A DNA stretch of 44,238 bases from an uncultured Aeromonadaceae bacterium (GCA_945957385.1 CAMFKP010000031.1:1-44238); one strand, 5' to 3'. Shown: positions 1-6,114, numbered from the stretch's first letter. Numbers and translations: made by a program. Notes: generated by a model not told the origin, from the letters alone.

Positions 1-56
1 AAGCAGATAAGCAGATAAGCAGATAAGCAGATAAGCAGATAAGCAGATAAGCAGAG
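1..56. repeat. Octanucleotide tandem repeat at contig edge
   Basis: Seven back-to-back copies of AAGCAGAT are visible; the seventh ends in AG instead of AT. The contig begins inside the array, so the real copy number is unknown and the assembly probably broke here. No reading frame or promoter context can be judged from one side. Confidence 0.95.
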
Positions 57-80
57 GAGTCACGCTTTAAACGCCGAAAA

Positions 81-112
81 GAACAAGGGCCGCATTGCTG
101 CAGCCCTTGTTC
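81..112 (-). terminator. Probable original tRNA-Leu terminator
   Basis: A 9 bp perfect inverted repeat (GAACAAGGG at 81-89, CCCTTGTTC at 104-112) is followed on the minus strand by a short T run (TTTT, 77-80). It lies just downstream of the displaced tRNA-Leu 3' end, so it was probably the terminator of the intact tRNA gene before the element inserted. Confidence 0.6.
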
Positions 113-125
113 AAGAATTCGAGAG

Positions 126-181
126 TGGTGCCCAGGGTCGGACTCGAACCGACACGGTTTTACCCGGCGGATTTTGAATCC
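126..181. repeat. attachment site (distal), tRNA-Leu 3' remnant
   Basis: This 56 bp stretch is identical to 7256-7311 and corresponds to the tRNA-Leu gene from the anticodon arm to the encoded CCA. Beyond 181 the sequence stops matching the tRNA, so this is the displaced chromosomal 3' end and marks the far boundary of the element. Confidence 0.93.
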
Positions 182-244
182 CAAAGCTACGATTACCCTG
201 AAATAATGGCAGTCTTAACTTGTTAATTCAAGTGGGTTTTTGTC

Positions 245-305
245 ATTTGTGGTTATTTGTGTGCTCGGCTGGTTTTCGCTAAATTTCGCCCCGTTTCGCT
301 AAATT
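245..305. promoter_or_regulatory. Candidate integrase arm-type sites, distal side
   Basis: TTTCGCTAAATT occurs twice (275-286 and 294-305), and ATTTGTG occurs twice at a 10 bp interval (245-251 and 255-261). A close relative, TTTCGCTTAAT, lies next to the integrase gene at 7165-7175. Short repeats near both att cores are what tyrosine integrases of the lambda type use as arm sites. The assignment is by position and sequence only. Confidence 0.35.
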
Positions 306-324
306 CAGGGGCGTTTTGCCGCGT

Positions 325-555
325 TTAAGCGGCATCGAATCGGCTATCCGTTGTCATTCCACGTTCTATTATTACCGGGCGGATCAGCCCTTGCGCCTCG
401 GCCTTGCAATCGTTCAGAACTGAATCCATCGGGCAAGCTAGGCCGCCAAACATAGCCAGCCAGCGGCGGGGGCGCTTATGCCCCCATCGGTGCCATGCTG
501 TGGTGGCCTTACCTCTCAATGCTGCTGAATAGATGTCTGCTGGATCGTAGAACAT
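325..555 (-). CDS. Hypothetical element protein, 76 aa
   Basis: Last gene of the SOS-linked operon, ending about 140 bp from the distal attachment site. Its ATG lies inside the end of the preceding gene (40 bp overlap) and has a GAGGA-like ribosome site about 10 bp upstream. The protein has a basic, tryptophan-rich centre (residues about 20-34, with KRPRRW) and no motif I recognise. The long overlap lowers certainty; position at the end of a coupled operon supports it. Confidence 0.45.
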   Translation of the reverse strand: MFYDPADIYSAALRGKATTAWHRWGHKRPRRWLAMFGGLACPMDSVLNDCKAEAQGLIRPVIIERGMTTDSRFDAA

Positions 556-791
556 TGGCGGTAATCCTCTCGAAGCTGCTCGAACTCGGCCAGGTTGCTG
601 ACAAAGAAACTAACTTCACGAATCATTAGGGAATCGCTAGGTTGCCGATCTGCTGCCTCTTCCCATGTCATCCATCGCGGATCCGAGGGGGTCACTAGCT
701 GGTAAACGTGAACCGCCAGATCTAGACGCTCGGCGCTGCCATGCTTGGCGGCTAGGCGGTCTAGTCTGCTTTTCAATGTGGCTCTGGTCAT
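516..791 (-). CDS. Hypothetical element protein, 91 aa
   Basis: A small, mostly helical, charged protein of unknown function. Its ATG overlaps the stop of the 52-aa gene (ATGA at 788-791), and AAGGAG sits 8 bp upstream, so translation is probably coupled. The N-terminus is basic (KSRLDRLAAKH) and the middle contains a WMTWEEA segment. It belongs to the same operon as the DUF5681 gene. I recognise no family. Confidence 0.6.
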   Translation of the reverse strand: MTRATLKSRLDRLAAKHGSAERLDLAVHVYQLVTPSDPRWMTWEEAADRQPSDSLMIREVSFFVSNLAEFEQLREDYRQCSTIQQTSIQQH

Positions 792-946
792 TCGTCTAGC
801 TCCTTCAGTACTCGCTGAAATTCCGCCTCATCCTCTGGCCTGTCAGGGCGTTGTAGTGCCTCCTCCAGGTCATCCGTTAGCCTTGCCCGGTGTTGGTTGT
901 GCGCTATCGCGTCAAGCCGTGCGCGTGCGTTCTGTGGGCGTCTCAT
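788..946 (-). CDS. Hypothetical small element protein, 52 aa
   Basis: A short gene that fits exactly between its neighbours. Its ATG overlaps the stop of the DUF5681 gene (ATGA, 943-946) and its TGA overlaps the ATG of the next gene (788-791). An AGGGGG ribosome site lies about 7 bp before the ATG. The product begins MRRPQNARARLD and ends in a very acidic helix (DDLEEAL, then EDEAEFQRVLKELDE). Small charged proteins next to small-terminase-like genes are common in phages, but no function can be assigned. Coupling at both ends is the main evidence that it is real. Confidence 0.6.
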   Translation of the reverse strand: MRRPQNARARLDAIAHNQHRARLTDDLEEALQRPDRPEDEAEFQRVLKELDE

Positions 947-1353
947 CGTCCGCCCCCTTGTGCGCGTTCCAGCGCTTCGATCCGTTCAATCATCTCGGTG
1001 TGTTCTGCAATGGCGCATCCCTTGGCCAAACCTTCCAAAAGTGACGCGGCCACATCTGCGGGAACTCGGCCAGCCAGGGCGGCGGCGTTGATTGCTTCGG
1101 CTCGCTGGGCTGGAGTCATGGCCTTTAGTTGCTCACCTGTCAGGATCTGGACGGGCTCATGGCTTGCCTTTAGGGTTGGGACACCACGGGCCAGGATCAG
1201 CGCTGCGGCTTGCATGTCTCCCCCTTTGGCGGCATCTATCACGGTAGCCACGACATCAAGTGACGATTCACGGATTAACCGGGTTACGGGGGACACTGCC
1301 CCCCTTGGTCTGCCGCTCGGGTTGCCGGATTGCCCGGCCTTGAATTTAGCCAT
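943..1353 (-). CDS. DUF5681 protein (small-terminase-like)
   Basis: A 136-aa protein whose N-terminus reads FKAGQSGNPSGRPRGA, the signature of DUF5681 proteins, which occur in phages and are often annotated near terminase genes as small-subunit-like DNA-binding proteins. The rest is alpha-helical. The ATG lies two bases after the stop of the 206-aa gene and the stop overlaps the next ATG. No large terminase is present in the element, so if this protein acts in packaging it would need a partner from another phage. The family match is by eye; the role is inferred. Confidence 0.75.
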   Translation of the reverse strand: MAKFKAGQSGNPSGRPRGAVSPVTRLIRESSLDVVATVIDAAKGGDMQAAALILARGVPTLKASHEPVQILTGEQLKAMTPAQRAEAINAAALAGRVPADVAASLLEGLAKGCAIAEHTEMIERIEALERAQGGGR

Positions 1354-1355
1354 GA

Positions 1356-1976
1356 TTAGACCTCAACACGCCCGGCGGCCTTCATCCCGTGTTCTGTCTG
1401 TTCTATTGCAGTGTTGATAAATGAGTCGGAAACGGTGGCTTTGAAACTCATCAGCACATCAACATCACGGGTCGCGGCGTCCATTGCTTCAGCCTTTTCA
1501 GGGTTCAGGGCTCGCCATGATCGATCGATGGTGTTTTTGTGCATGGTGGCATCAATGCCGAAAGCCTCAGCCGGGAACATGTTCAGCGCTCGGGTGAATC
1601 GCATATCGGCGGCGGCCAGCTTCTGGATCTCGGTTGGGTTCTTGCTCATCAGCATGGTGGCAAGTTGGGCGATCACTACATTGTCTGGCCCAACAATCAG
1701 ATCACAACTTTTGTCACGCTCCAGGCTCTCGGCCTTGGTTACCGCTTCAGCCAGTGCCGGGTTGAATAGTGAATCAAACTCAGCCTTGGCCGCTTTCGCT
1801 GCCTTGTTCCGCAACGGCAGGCGCTCGGTATCGGTGCGCGTCCGGTCGGCGTTGATAGCAGATAGGGATTGATCCAGCTTCTTACCAATCGAATACATGC
1901 GATCGATAGTGGAGAAGGTTTTATCGGTAACGGTGCCACGGTATGCGCTAACGGCCAGGGCTTTCAGGTTTGACAT
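1356..1976 (-). CDS. Hypothetical element protein, 206 aa
   Basis: First gene behind the LexA-box promoter. The ATG has GAGGA 6 bp upstream. The product is helix-rich and soluble, with no signal peptide or membrane segment. A lysine/alanine-rich helix (residues about 56-68, RNKAAKAAKAEF) and a segment around residues 120-150 stand out, but I recognise no family. Its position directly under SOS control and upstream of the DUF5681 gene suggests a role in the induced phase of the element. That is inference from context only. Confidence 0.7.
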   Translation of the reverse strand: MSNLKALAVSAYRGTVTDKTFSTIDRMYSIGKKLDQSLSAINADRTRTDTERLPLRNKAAKAAKAEFDSLFNPALAEAVTKAESLERDKSCDLIVGPDNVVIAQLATMLMSKNPTEIQKLAAADMRFTRALNMFPAEAFGIDATMHKNTIDRSWRALNPEKAEAMDAATRDVDVLMSFKATVSDSFINTAIEQTEHGMKAAGRVEV

Positions 1977-2006
1977 GTCAGATCCTCAATGTGTTATGAC
2001 TGTTAC

Positions 2007-2012
2007 ATTATA
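2007..2012 (-). promoter_or_regulatory. -10 element of the SOS-controlled promoter
   Basis: The minus strand reads TATAAT here, a perfect sigma-70 -10 hexamer, 31 bp before the ATG at 1976. The LexA box at 2024-2039 covers the place where the -35 should be, so a bound repressor would block RNA polymerase. The -35 match itself is poor. Confidence 0.6.
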
Positions 2013-2250
2013 ACATCCTGATACTGTATAAAAATACAGCTAAACCTGTTTTTTGCCTGTTATTATCAGTCAACGGATTAGCAATCAGACGGCAATCCAT
2101 TAACTGCGCGGCTTGCTTGGTGTCGGCGGTAAAAATGACGGGAATCGGTGCGTTTTTCTGACCATTTTGGATCTGACGCTCCGCCATTGTCTGACCGTTA
2201 GGGCTCCAGGTTCTGGCGGCTTCACTTCCGAAACGGTGAATTATTTTCAC
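2008..2250 (-). CDS. Hypothetical small element protein, 80 aa
   Basis: A possible gene with a GTG start and a GGGAG-like ribosome site about 9 bp upstream. The basic protein (N-terminus MKIIHRFGSEAARTW) matches nothing I know. Two features reduce confidence: the 3' end contains the LexA box and -10 of the next operon, and a perfect 7 bp inverted repeat covers the start codon. It may instead be part of the noncoding origin and promoter region. Confidence 0.35.
   Translation of the reverse strand: MKIIHRFGSEAARTWSPNGQTMAERQIQNGQKNAPIPVIFTADTKQAAQLMDCRLIANPLTDNNRQKTGLAVFLYSIRML
2024..2039 (-). promoter_or_regulatory. LexA (SOS) box
   Basis: CTGTATAAAAATACAG is a perfect CTGT-N8-ACAG operator with an AT-only spacer, and it is preceded by TA, as in the gammaproteobacterial consensus. 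It lies 48 bp upstream of the 206-aa gene and overlaps its probable -35 region. Host LexA would hold the downstream operon off until DNA damage, as in many prophages. Confidence 0.8.
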
Positions 2251-2435
2251 CGCTCACTGCTCCCGTGTGCCGGGGTGGTCAAATTCCCCCGTTTTCCGGG
2301 GAGTTTAATTCCTGCGCTGGCTCCCGTGCGGCGGGGGTTAAAAATTGACCGGATATTTTTTCCGGTCTCCAAAACCATACGGATCTGTATAGTTTGGGGT
2401 GTCGCGCTGGCCGAGACTCAGCCATTGGCTGGGTC
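2234..2435. other. Palindrome-rich part of the putative origin
   Basis: Four inverted repeats follow each other: CGGTGAA/TTCACCG (2234-2252), GACCGGA/TCCGGTC with an AT loop (2347-2367), AAACCATAC/GTATAGTTT, imperfect (2372-2395), and GACTCAGCC/GGCTGGGTC, one mismatch (2415-2435). CTCCCGTG also recurs at 2260-2267 and 2321-2328 with G-rich followers. Together with the adjacent iterons this resembles the mixture of iterons and hairpins at RSF1010-type origins. No gene is visible in 2251-2696. Confidence 0.5.
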
Positions 2436-2448
2436 GTTGGATGGTGGC

Positions 2449-2554
2449 CTCGTCGTCAATCTCGTCGCCTATGCAACCAAGCTGACGACGAGCAACGCAA
2501 AGCCATGGCCTCGTCAATTGCTCGTCAGATACTCGTCAAAATAACACTGACGAG
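2449..2554. repeat. Iteron block A of the putative origin
   Basis: CTCGTCGTCA at 2449-2458 and CTCGTCG at 2461-2467 are followed by the inverted form TGACGACGAG (2483-2492), then three direct CTCGTCA copies at 2510, 2521 and 2532 (11 bp period, about one helical turn), and another inverted copy TGACGAG at 2548-2554. The same pattern recurs in block B, so the arrangement is conserved as a unit. This is typical of initiator-binding iterons. Confidence 0.75.
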
Positions 2555-2573
2555 ACCGCATCAGACTACAGAC

Positions 2574-2609
2574 AAGAAAAAACCCGCAAAGCCTTATGCC
2601 GTGCGGGTT
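2574..2609 (-). terminator. Terminator after the RepA-like gene
   Basis: An 8 bp perfect inverted repeat (AACCCGCA at 2581-2588, TGCGGGTT at 2602-2609) is followed on the minus strand by a T-rich run. It lies between the two iteron blocks, about 90 bp after the RepA-like stop codon, and would end the replication operon. A shorter T run on the other side could allow some plus-strand termination. Confidence 0.75.
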
Positions 2610-2626
2610 TAGCGTTTTTCACTCTA

Positions 2627-2706
2627 CTCGTCGTCAATCTCGTCACATAGGCGCATCACCTGACGACGAATAGGGCGACTCGTCAACGCTCGTCAGTTAC
2701 TCGTCA
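2627..2706. repeat. Iteron block B of the putative origin
   Basis: A second copy of the block A pattern: CTCGTCGTCA at 2627-2636, CTCGTCA at 2639-2645, inverted TGACGACGA at 2661-2669, then CTCGTCA at 2679, 2689 and 2700. The last copy overlaps the final codons of the RepA-like gene, which ties the repeats to the replication module. Blocks A and B align over about 80 bp with most differences in the spacers. Confidence 0.78.
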
Positions 2707-4187
2707 GAATCTCCGTCCGGTTGAATAAGTAGGATCTCGTCACCCGACACGTCAACTAAACCCTCTGCCTCCAGGGTTTTCAGGTAGCGGCTAAAGTTGC
2801 TCATGTTTGGCCTATTATCACCGACCACCATAACCTTGAACGCCTCACGGGTTGCGCCCTTACTTGCGCGATCTTTGCTCCCCGCTGCCTGTTTGACAGC
2901 CTGATAGAGCGCCTTGGTTGTTGGGCTTAACCCTCCAAACTCCGGCTCCTCTGGCTCTCTCCCTGCATCAACGACAACAAGGCTTGTCACTTCATCACCC
3001 TCGCTGTCGAATGTCACAACACGGCTTCGCAAATCATAGGCACGCTCAGGCGGCGGCTCGTCGTCCTTCATTTTGGTATTTCGTAAAATCACGCTGTTTG
3101 AGTCCTTGGCCTCACGTTTAACCAGGTATTCGGCATCCAGCGCCGCACGAAATGCAGATGATCCTCTGGCCCCGTTGTCCTCCTGCTTGCCTGTATGGTG
3201 AACAAGCAAAATGGTTGCCCCGGTTGCCGCCTTCACTTCATCGCATCCCGCAATAAACGCGCCCATGTCTGCGGCTCGGTTCTCATCACCTCCACCAAAG
3301 CAACGCGCCACGGTATCCACAACGATCAGCCGCACAGGTAAACCCGTCTCACGCTTTACCTGCTCCGCCGCGATTTTCAATTCTGCTACCTGCTCAGGAA
3401 CAGCCATAAAAACGGGCATGTCTATCCGGTAGACGCTGGGGATGTCTGCGCTTCCCATGTATTGATCGGCCCATGCTCGCAATCTGCGCGGAACACCAAC
3501 ACCACCCTCCCCGACCACATAGAGCACAGCCCCTTGTGTCACTCTATGCCCATCCCATTCGCGGCCCGTTGCGATATGGCACGCCCAGCTCACAGCCAGG
3601 AACGACTTAAACGATCCCGACGGCCCATAGATAGCTGTCGTTCCATTAGCAGGAAGGACGCCTTTAATTAGGTATGAGGCTTGATTATCAAACCCTGAAT
3701 AACCTGAAACCAAAGGGAACCGCGTCACCCTCCTAGCCTCGTTCTCCTCCTGCTCGGCTGCCTGCTCCACTTTCACCACATCAACCAAATGCCAAGGATC
3801 AGCCTCTTGGCCTAGATTTCCGGTGCAGATCTCCGCATTGGGCGCTTGTCTCATTAGCTCGGCTATCAGGCGCTTCTGCTTCTCAATGGCTAGCTTGCCA
3901 AGTATGTGAACGATGATCCTCTTGGTGCTGTCCCTGTCTGCCATCTTGTAGAGCCTCACTGGCTCATCAAGCTGGCTAGGGCTAACGTAAAGGGTCTGCA
4001 TCGGCTCAGTTTCCGGGCCAATAGGGTTGGCGTCTTCTATGGCTAGATTGTGCGTCCGCTGCCATATGTCTCTAGCCTGTCCGCATCTCTGCGCATCAGC
4101 CCCGGCGTGAATGACGATTGTCCTATGGTCTTCCAGGTCTTGGAACGTGACAAATATCGGCTTTGTTTCCACTGCGGCATTCATCAT
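2697..4187 (-). CDS. RepA-like hexameric replicative helicase
   Basis: A 496-aa protein with a RecA-type ATPase core of the AAA_25/RSF1010 RepA kind. Walker A is GPSGSFKS (residues 188-195), Walker B ends in LIVVDT (D291), VHHTGK is at 329-334, and RGSSAFRAALDAEY (341-354) looks like the conserved arginine region. The N-terminal 170 residues are unassigned; the last 75 look like a winged helix (SNFSRYLKTLEAEGLV). The start overlaps the stop of the 125-aa gene (ATG at 4185-4187, with a second ATG directly after it). Iterons follow the gene and one overlaps its end, so it probably drives autonomous replication of the excised element. No primase domain is obvious. Confidence 0.85.
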   Translation of the reverse strand: MMNAAVETKPIFVTFQDLEDHRTIVIHAGADAQRCGQARDIWQRTHNLAIEDANPIGPETEPMQTLYVSPSQLDEPVRLYKMADRDSTKRIIVHILGKLAIEKQKRLIAELMRQAPNAEICTGNLGQEADPWHLVDVVKVEQAAEQEENEARRVTRFPLVSGYSGFDNQASYLIKGVLPANGTTAIYGPSGSFKSFLAVSWACHIATGREWDGHRVTQGAVLYVVGEGGVGVPRRLRAWADQYMGSADIPSVYRIDMPVFMAVPEQVAELKIAAEQVKRETGLPVRLIVVDTVARCFGGGDENRAADMGAFIAGCDEVKAATGATILLVHHTGKQEDNGARGSSAFRAALDAEYLVKREAKDSNSVILRNTKMKDDEPPPERAYDLRSRVVTFDSEGDEVTSLVVVDAGREPEEPEFGGLSPTTKALYQAVKQAAGSKDRASKGATREAFKVMVVGDNRPNMSNFSRYLKTLEAEGLVDVSGDEILLIQPDGDSDE

Positions 4188-4561
4188 TCAGCCACCTCGT
4201 AGACGCCAAAGCCAAAGCCGGACAAGGTTTTCTTTGTTGCGGCTATGCGTTGATCGGCTGCGGTAAACGCCTCGCCTGCATTGAGTTGCACAAGCGCATA
4301 CAGCTTGCGGCACGTTCCATCGTTCGCAGGAATTGATCTAATCTCCAACCCAATGCCTGCCAGCCTGTCGGTCACATCCTGATTGAAGCTCGGAAGGTAT
4401 GGCAATGATTCGTCTGCGGCCTCGTAAGTCTTGCGATAATCGAACTGCCCATGCTCTGCCATACGTTTCAGCGTGCGGAATTCTTTTCCGGTAAATCGCT
4501 GTTTGTTGGCTGTCAGCACATCAAGCGCGAACTGGTTTTGATTCATTAGCTGTTTATTCAT
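4184..4561 (-). CDS. Hypothetical replication-module protein, 125 aa
   Basis: Lies directly upstream of the RepA-like gene; its TGA overlaps that start, so the two are probably co-translated. The ATG has AAGGA about 9 bp upstream. The protein starts with a helical, basic N-terminus (residues 1-40, with KEFRTLKRMAEHGQ) and is glycine-rich near the end (GFGFGVYEVAE). I recognise no domain. An accessory role in replication or its control is suggested only by position. Confidence 0.65.
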   Translation of the reverse strand: MNKQLMNQNQFALDVLTANKQRFTGKEFRTLKRMAEHGQFDYRKTYEAADESLPYLPSFNQDVTDRLAGIGLEIRSIPANDGTCRKLYALVQLNAGEAFTAADQRIAATKKTLSGFGFGVYEVAE

Positions 4562-4562
4562 G

Positions 4563-4748
4563 CTAATATTTCCTTGTCGTTGGGCTCGCTCTCAGTCGCC
4601 AAACAGTCGAGCAAGCCCTTTGATCTAATGCCTCTGAATTAGCGTTCAGGGGCGTTTTTTTTAGCTGTTTAAGGGCGGTTTTAACCGCCTGCTGATCAAA
4701 GCCGAGCCGTTGCTGGATTCCCGGCTGGTTGCATATCCGCCGGCTCAC
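4563..4748 (-). CDS. Possible coupled small protein, 61 aa
   Basis: The reading frame would start at a GTG that overlaps the stop of the AlpA-like gene (GTGA, 4745-4748), with GGGGGA just upstream, and ends one base before the ATG of the 125-aa gene. The tight fit and a helical segment (QQAVKTALKQLKK) favour a real gene. Against it, a plus-strand terminator-like hairpin with eight T bases lies inside the frame. I recognise no family. Confidence 0.4.
   Translation of the reverse strand: MSRRICNQPGIQQRLGFDQQAVKTALKQLKKTPLNANSEALDQRACSTVWRLRASPTTRKY
4631..4662 (+). terminator. Plus-strand terminator-like hairpin inside the operon
   Basis: CCTCTGAA (4631-4638) and TTCAGGGG (4645-4652) form a stem with one weak pair, followed by CG and eight T bases on the plus strand. 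It would stop transcripts running against the minus-strand operon, so it may block an antisense RNA or mark the end of a small antisense transcript. Confidence 0.5.
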
Positions 4749-4987
4749 TTTTCCCCCTGCTGCTCCGGCAGTTGCCCACCAAGCCAAAGCCCAAACATCG
4801 GCACGTTAACAAACAAGCGCTTGCCTACCATGCGAGCACAACGGCTCAAGCCTGGGCGCTCGTCTCGCTTCCAAAACAGGCTTTTCAGCGTGCTCTTGTT
4901 AAAGTGCGGGTAATGCTCCGGCAACTCGGTGTAAGGCATCCAGTTATCAAGCTGCTGGCTCATGCGGATCAGGTCGTTCTGTTCCAT
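4745..4987 (-). CDS. AlpA-like / excisionase-like DNA-binding protein
   Basis: An 80-aa protein with the layout of small winged-helix regulators of the AlpA/excisionase type: a helix-turn-helix around residues 20-45 (YPHFNKSTLKSLFWKRDE), then a strand-wing segment (MVGKRLFVNVPMFGLWL). The ATG has GAGAGGA 7 bp upstream. In gram-negative PICIs and P4-like satellites, an AlpA-type protein near int controls excision and transcription. The match is by pattern, without a database hit, so the exact subfamily is open. Confidence 0.6.
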   Translation of the reverse strand: MEQNDLIRMSQQLDNWMPYTELPEHYPHFNKSTLKSLFWKRDERPGLSRCARMVGKRLFVNVPMFGLWLGGQLPEQQGEK

Positions 4988-5013
4988 GTTCTTTCCTCTC
5001 TTTGGTGTTTAGC

Positions 5014-5030
5014 TGCGGTCAATTGCGGTC
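5014..5030. promoter_or_regulatory. Direct repeat upstream of the AlpA-like gene
   Basis: TGCGGTC occurs at 5014-5020 and 5024-5030, a spacing of exactly one helical turn, 27 bp upstream of the AlpA-like start. It lies in the only 60 bp gap between the two neighbouring genes and could be an operator for the regulator itself. Functional evidence is absent. Confidence 0.3.
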
Positions 5031-5047
5031 GAGGAAATTAGAACAGA

Positions 5048-5665
5048 TCAAAATTTTGGTGGATTTATCGTTTTTCCCTCTAAAACGAACGTCACTGTGA
5101 CTTGTTCAACTCCTGTTCTCTCTTCCCACCATGCCGCCTTTTCGTTGGCAATCACGATCCCTAGTCTGTTCACCTTGGTTTCCTCCAGGTGTTCGGCTTC
5201 ATTAAGCAAGTCGGACGCGTTGGGCGCATGACGAAATGCGTGTGCAGAGGCAAGACCATAGTGCAAGGCCATAGCAGGAAGAAACGGCCTCATTTGTCGA
5301 TGAAAATTCCCAGATTCAATCTCAAGATTTCCTCTCAGATGCCCCTTTAGCTTCTCGGATGAAACACCAGCTCTCGGGTCATCATGAAGGTGCCGCATTA
5401 GCTTGTGCCCCTCATAAATATTCTTTAACCCTCGGTCTATGGCGTGTTCGTATTCTCGCGGCTTGAGTCGAGACAGCGGCTTTCCCGTCGGGCCTAAAAT
5501 CCCGCTGAACTCTCGGGGTTTGTGTCCGTCAATCCGGTAAACCTGCCTCCAAAACAGCGCCTCCTTGAACCCCTCAGCCCTGTCTGCATCATCTGGTCTC
5601 GGGTATGCAAGCACGCCGAAAAAGCTCAAGGCTCCGGCAAAGTTGTGTCTGATTGTTACGTTCAC
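5048..5665 (-). CDS. Hypothetical element protein, 205 aa
   Basis: I place the start at GTG 5663-5665, which overlaps the stop of the 47-aa gene (GTGA) and has GGAGG about 7 bp upstream; a longer ATG frame from 5704 would overlap that gene entirely. The soluble protein has an N-terminal aromatic part (NFAGALSFFGVLAYPRP), several histidines in the middle (EGHKLMRHLHDD) and a WWEERTG stretch near residue 180. I recognise no domain. It lies between the ANR-like gene and the AlpA-like gene, in the early part of the element. Confidence 0.65.
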   Translation of the reverse strand: MNVTIRHNFAGALSFFGVLAYPRPDDADRAEGFKEALFWRQVYRIDGHKPREFSGILGPTGKPLSRLKPREYEHAIDRGLKNIYEGHKLMRHLHDDPRAGVSSEKLKGHLRGNLEIESGNFHRQMRPFLPAMALHYGLASAHAFRHAPNASDLLNEAEHLEETKVNRLGIVIANEKAAWWEERTGVEQVTVTFVLEGKTINPPKF

Positions 5666-5805
5666 TTTCTGGCCTCCAGGCACGCAGAAATAGCGGCACG
5701 CCACAGAATGGCTGCCTCTTGGTGGAATCCTGCTCGATATGCGATTAAAGCGGCTTGCGCTGCTTGATGGTGTGGCTTTGGTGCGGATACACTGCGGGTG
5801 TTCAT
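5662..5805 (-). CDS. ANR-like small regulatory protein, 47 aa
   Basis: A short gene with ATG at 5803-5805 preceded by GGGA, ending in a TGA that overlaps the next GTG start. The product contains HHQAAQAALIAYRAGFHQEA followed by AILWRAA. The pattern A-x-A-x6-G-x3-EAA-x-LW-x-A is that of the ANR family, small negative regulators that bind AraC-type or H-NS-type proteins and are frequent in phages and islands. The usual C-terminal arm of the family is short or missing here. Its existence is well supported by coupling; the family call is tentative. Confidence 0.55.
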   Translation of the reverse strand: MNTRSVSAPKPHHQAAQAALIAYRAGFHQEAAILWRAAISACLEARK

Positions 5806-5877
5806 GGCTGATCCCTTTTATCAGTCGTGTTCCATGCCCTCGGACTGTTCCACCAGTCGCGGGGGCTTTTCATTGGG

Positions 5878-6114
5878 TCACTTTGCGCCCTTGGTCTCAT
5901 AGAGAGATCGCTGGAGCTCGTACAGCCATTTAACCACATGACTTCCAGGGTCTACGCTGGTTAATACATCCCTGATCGCCCATAGCTGCCAGTCTGCCTC
6001 TGAAGGCATAAGTAGGCCCTCGCCAAGCAACGCCAGTACGCGATCTGCCTTATCGGCAACGGCCCTTTCTATTGGCGTCATATTTGTGCCGCGCTTGCTG
6101 TAATCAGTGGTCAT
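5878..6114 (-). CDS. Hypothetical protein coupled to integrase, 78 aa
   Basis: Its ATG overlaps the integrase stop (ATGA, 6111-6114), so it is probably translated together with int. The product is a small acidic/helical protein (residues 12-40: MTPIERAVADKADRVLALLG) with several tryptophans, and no known motif. An accessory recombination function such as a directionality factor is possible from position, but it lacks an obvious helix-turn-helix. Confidence 0.6.
   Translation of the reverse strand: MTTDYSKRGTNMTPIERAVADKADRVLALLGEGLLMPSEADWQLWAIRDVLTSVDPGSHVVKWLYELQRSLYETKGAK

Noticed and set aside
1-56. CRISPR array
   Set aside because: The copies are contiguous octamers without spacers; no cas gene is present.
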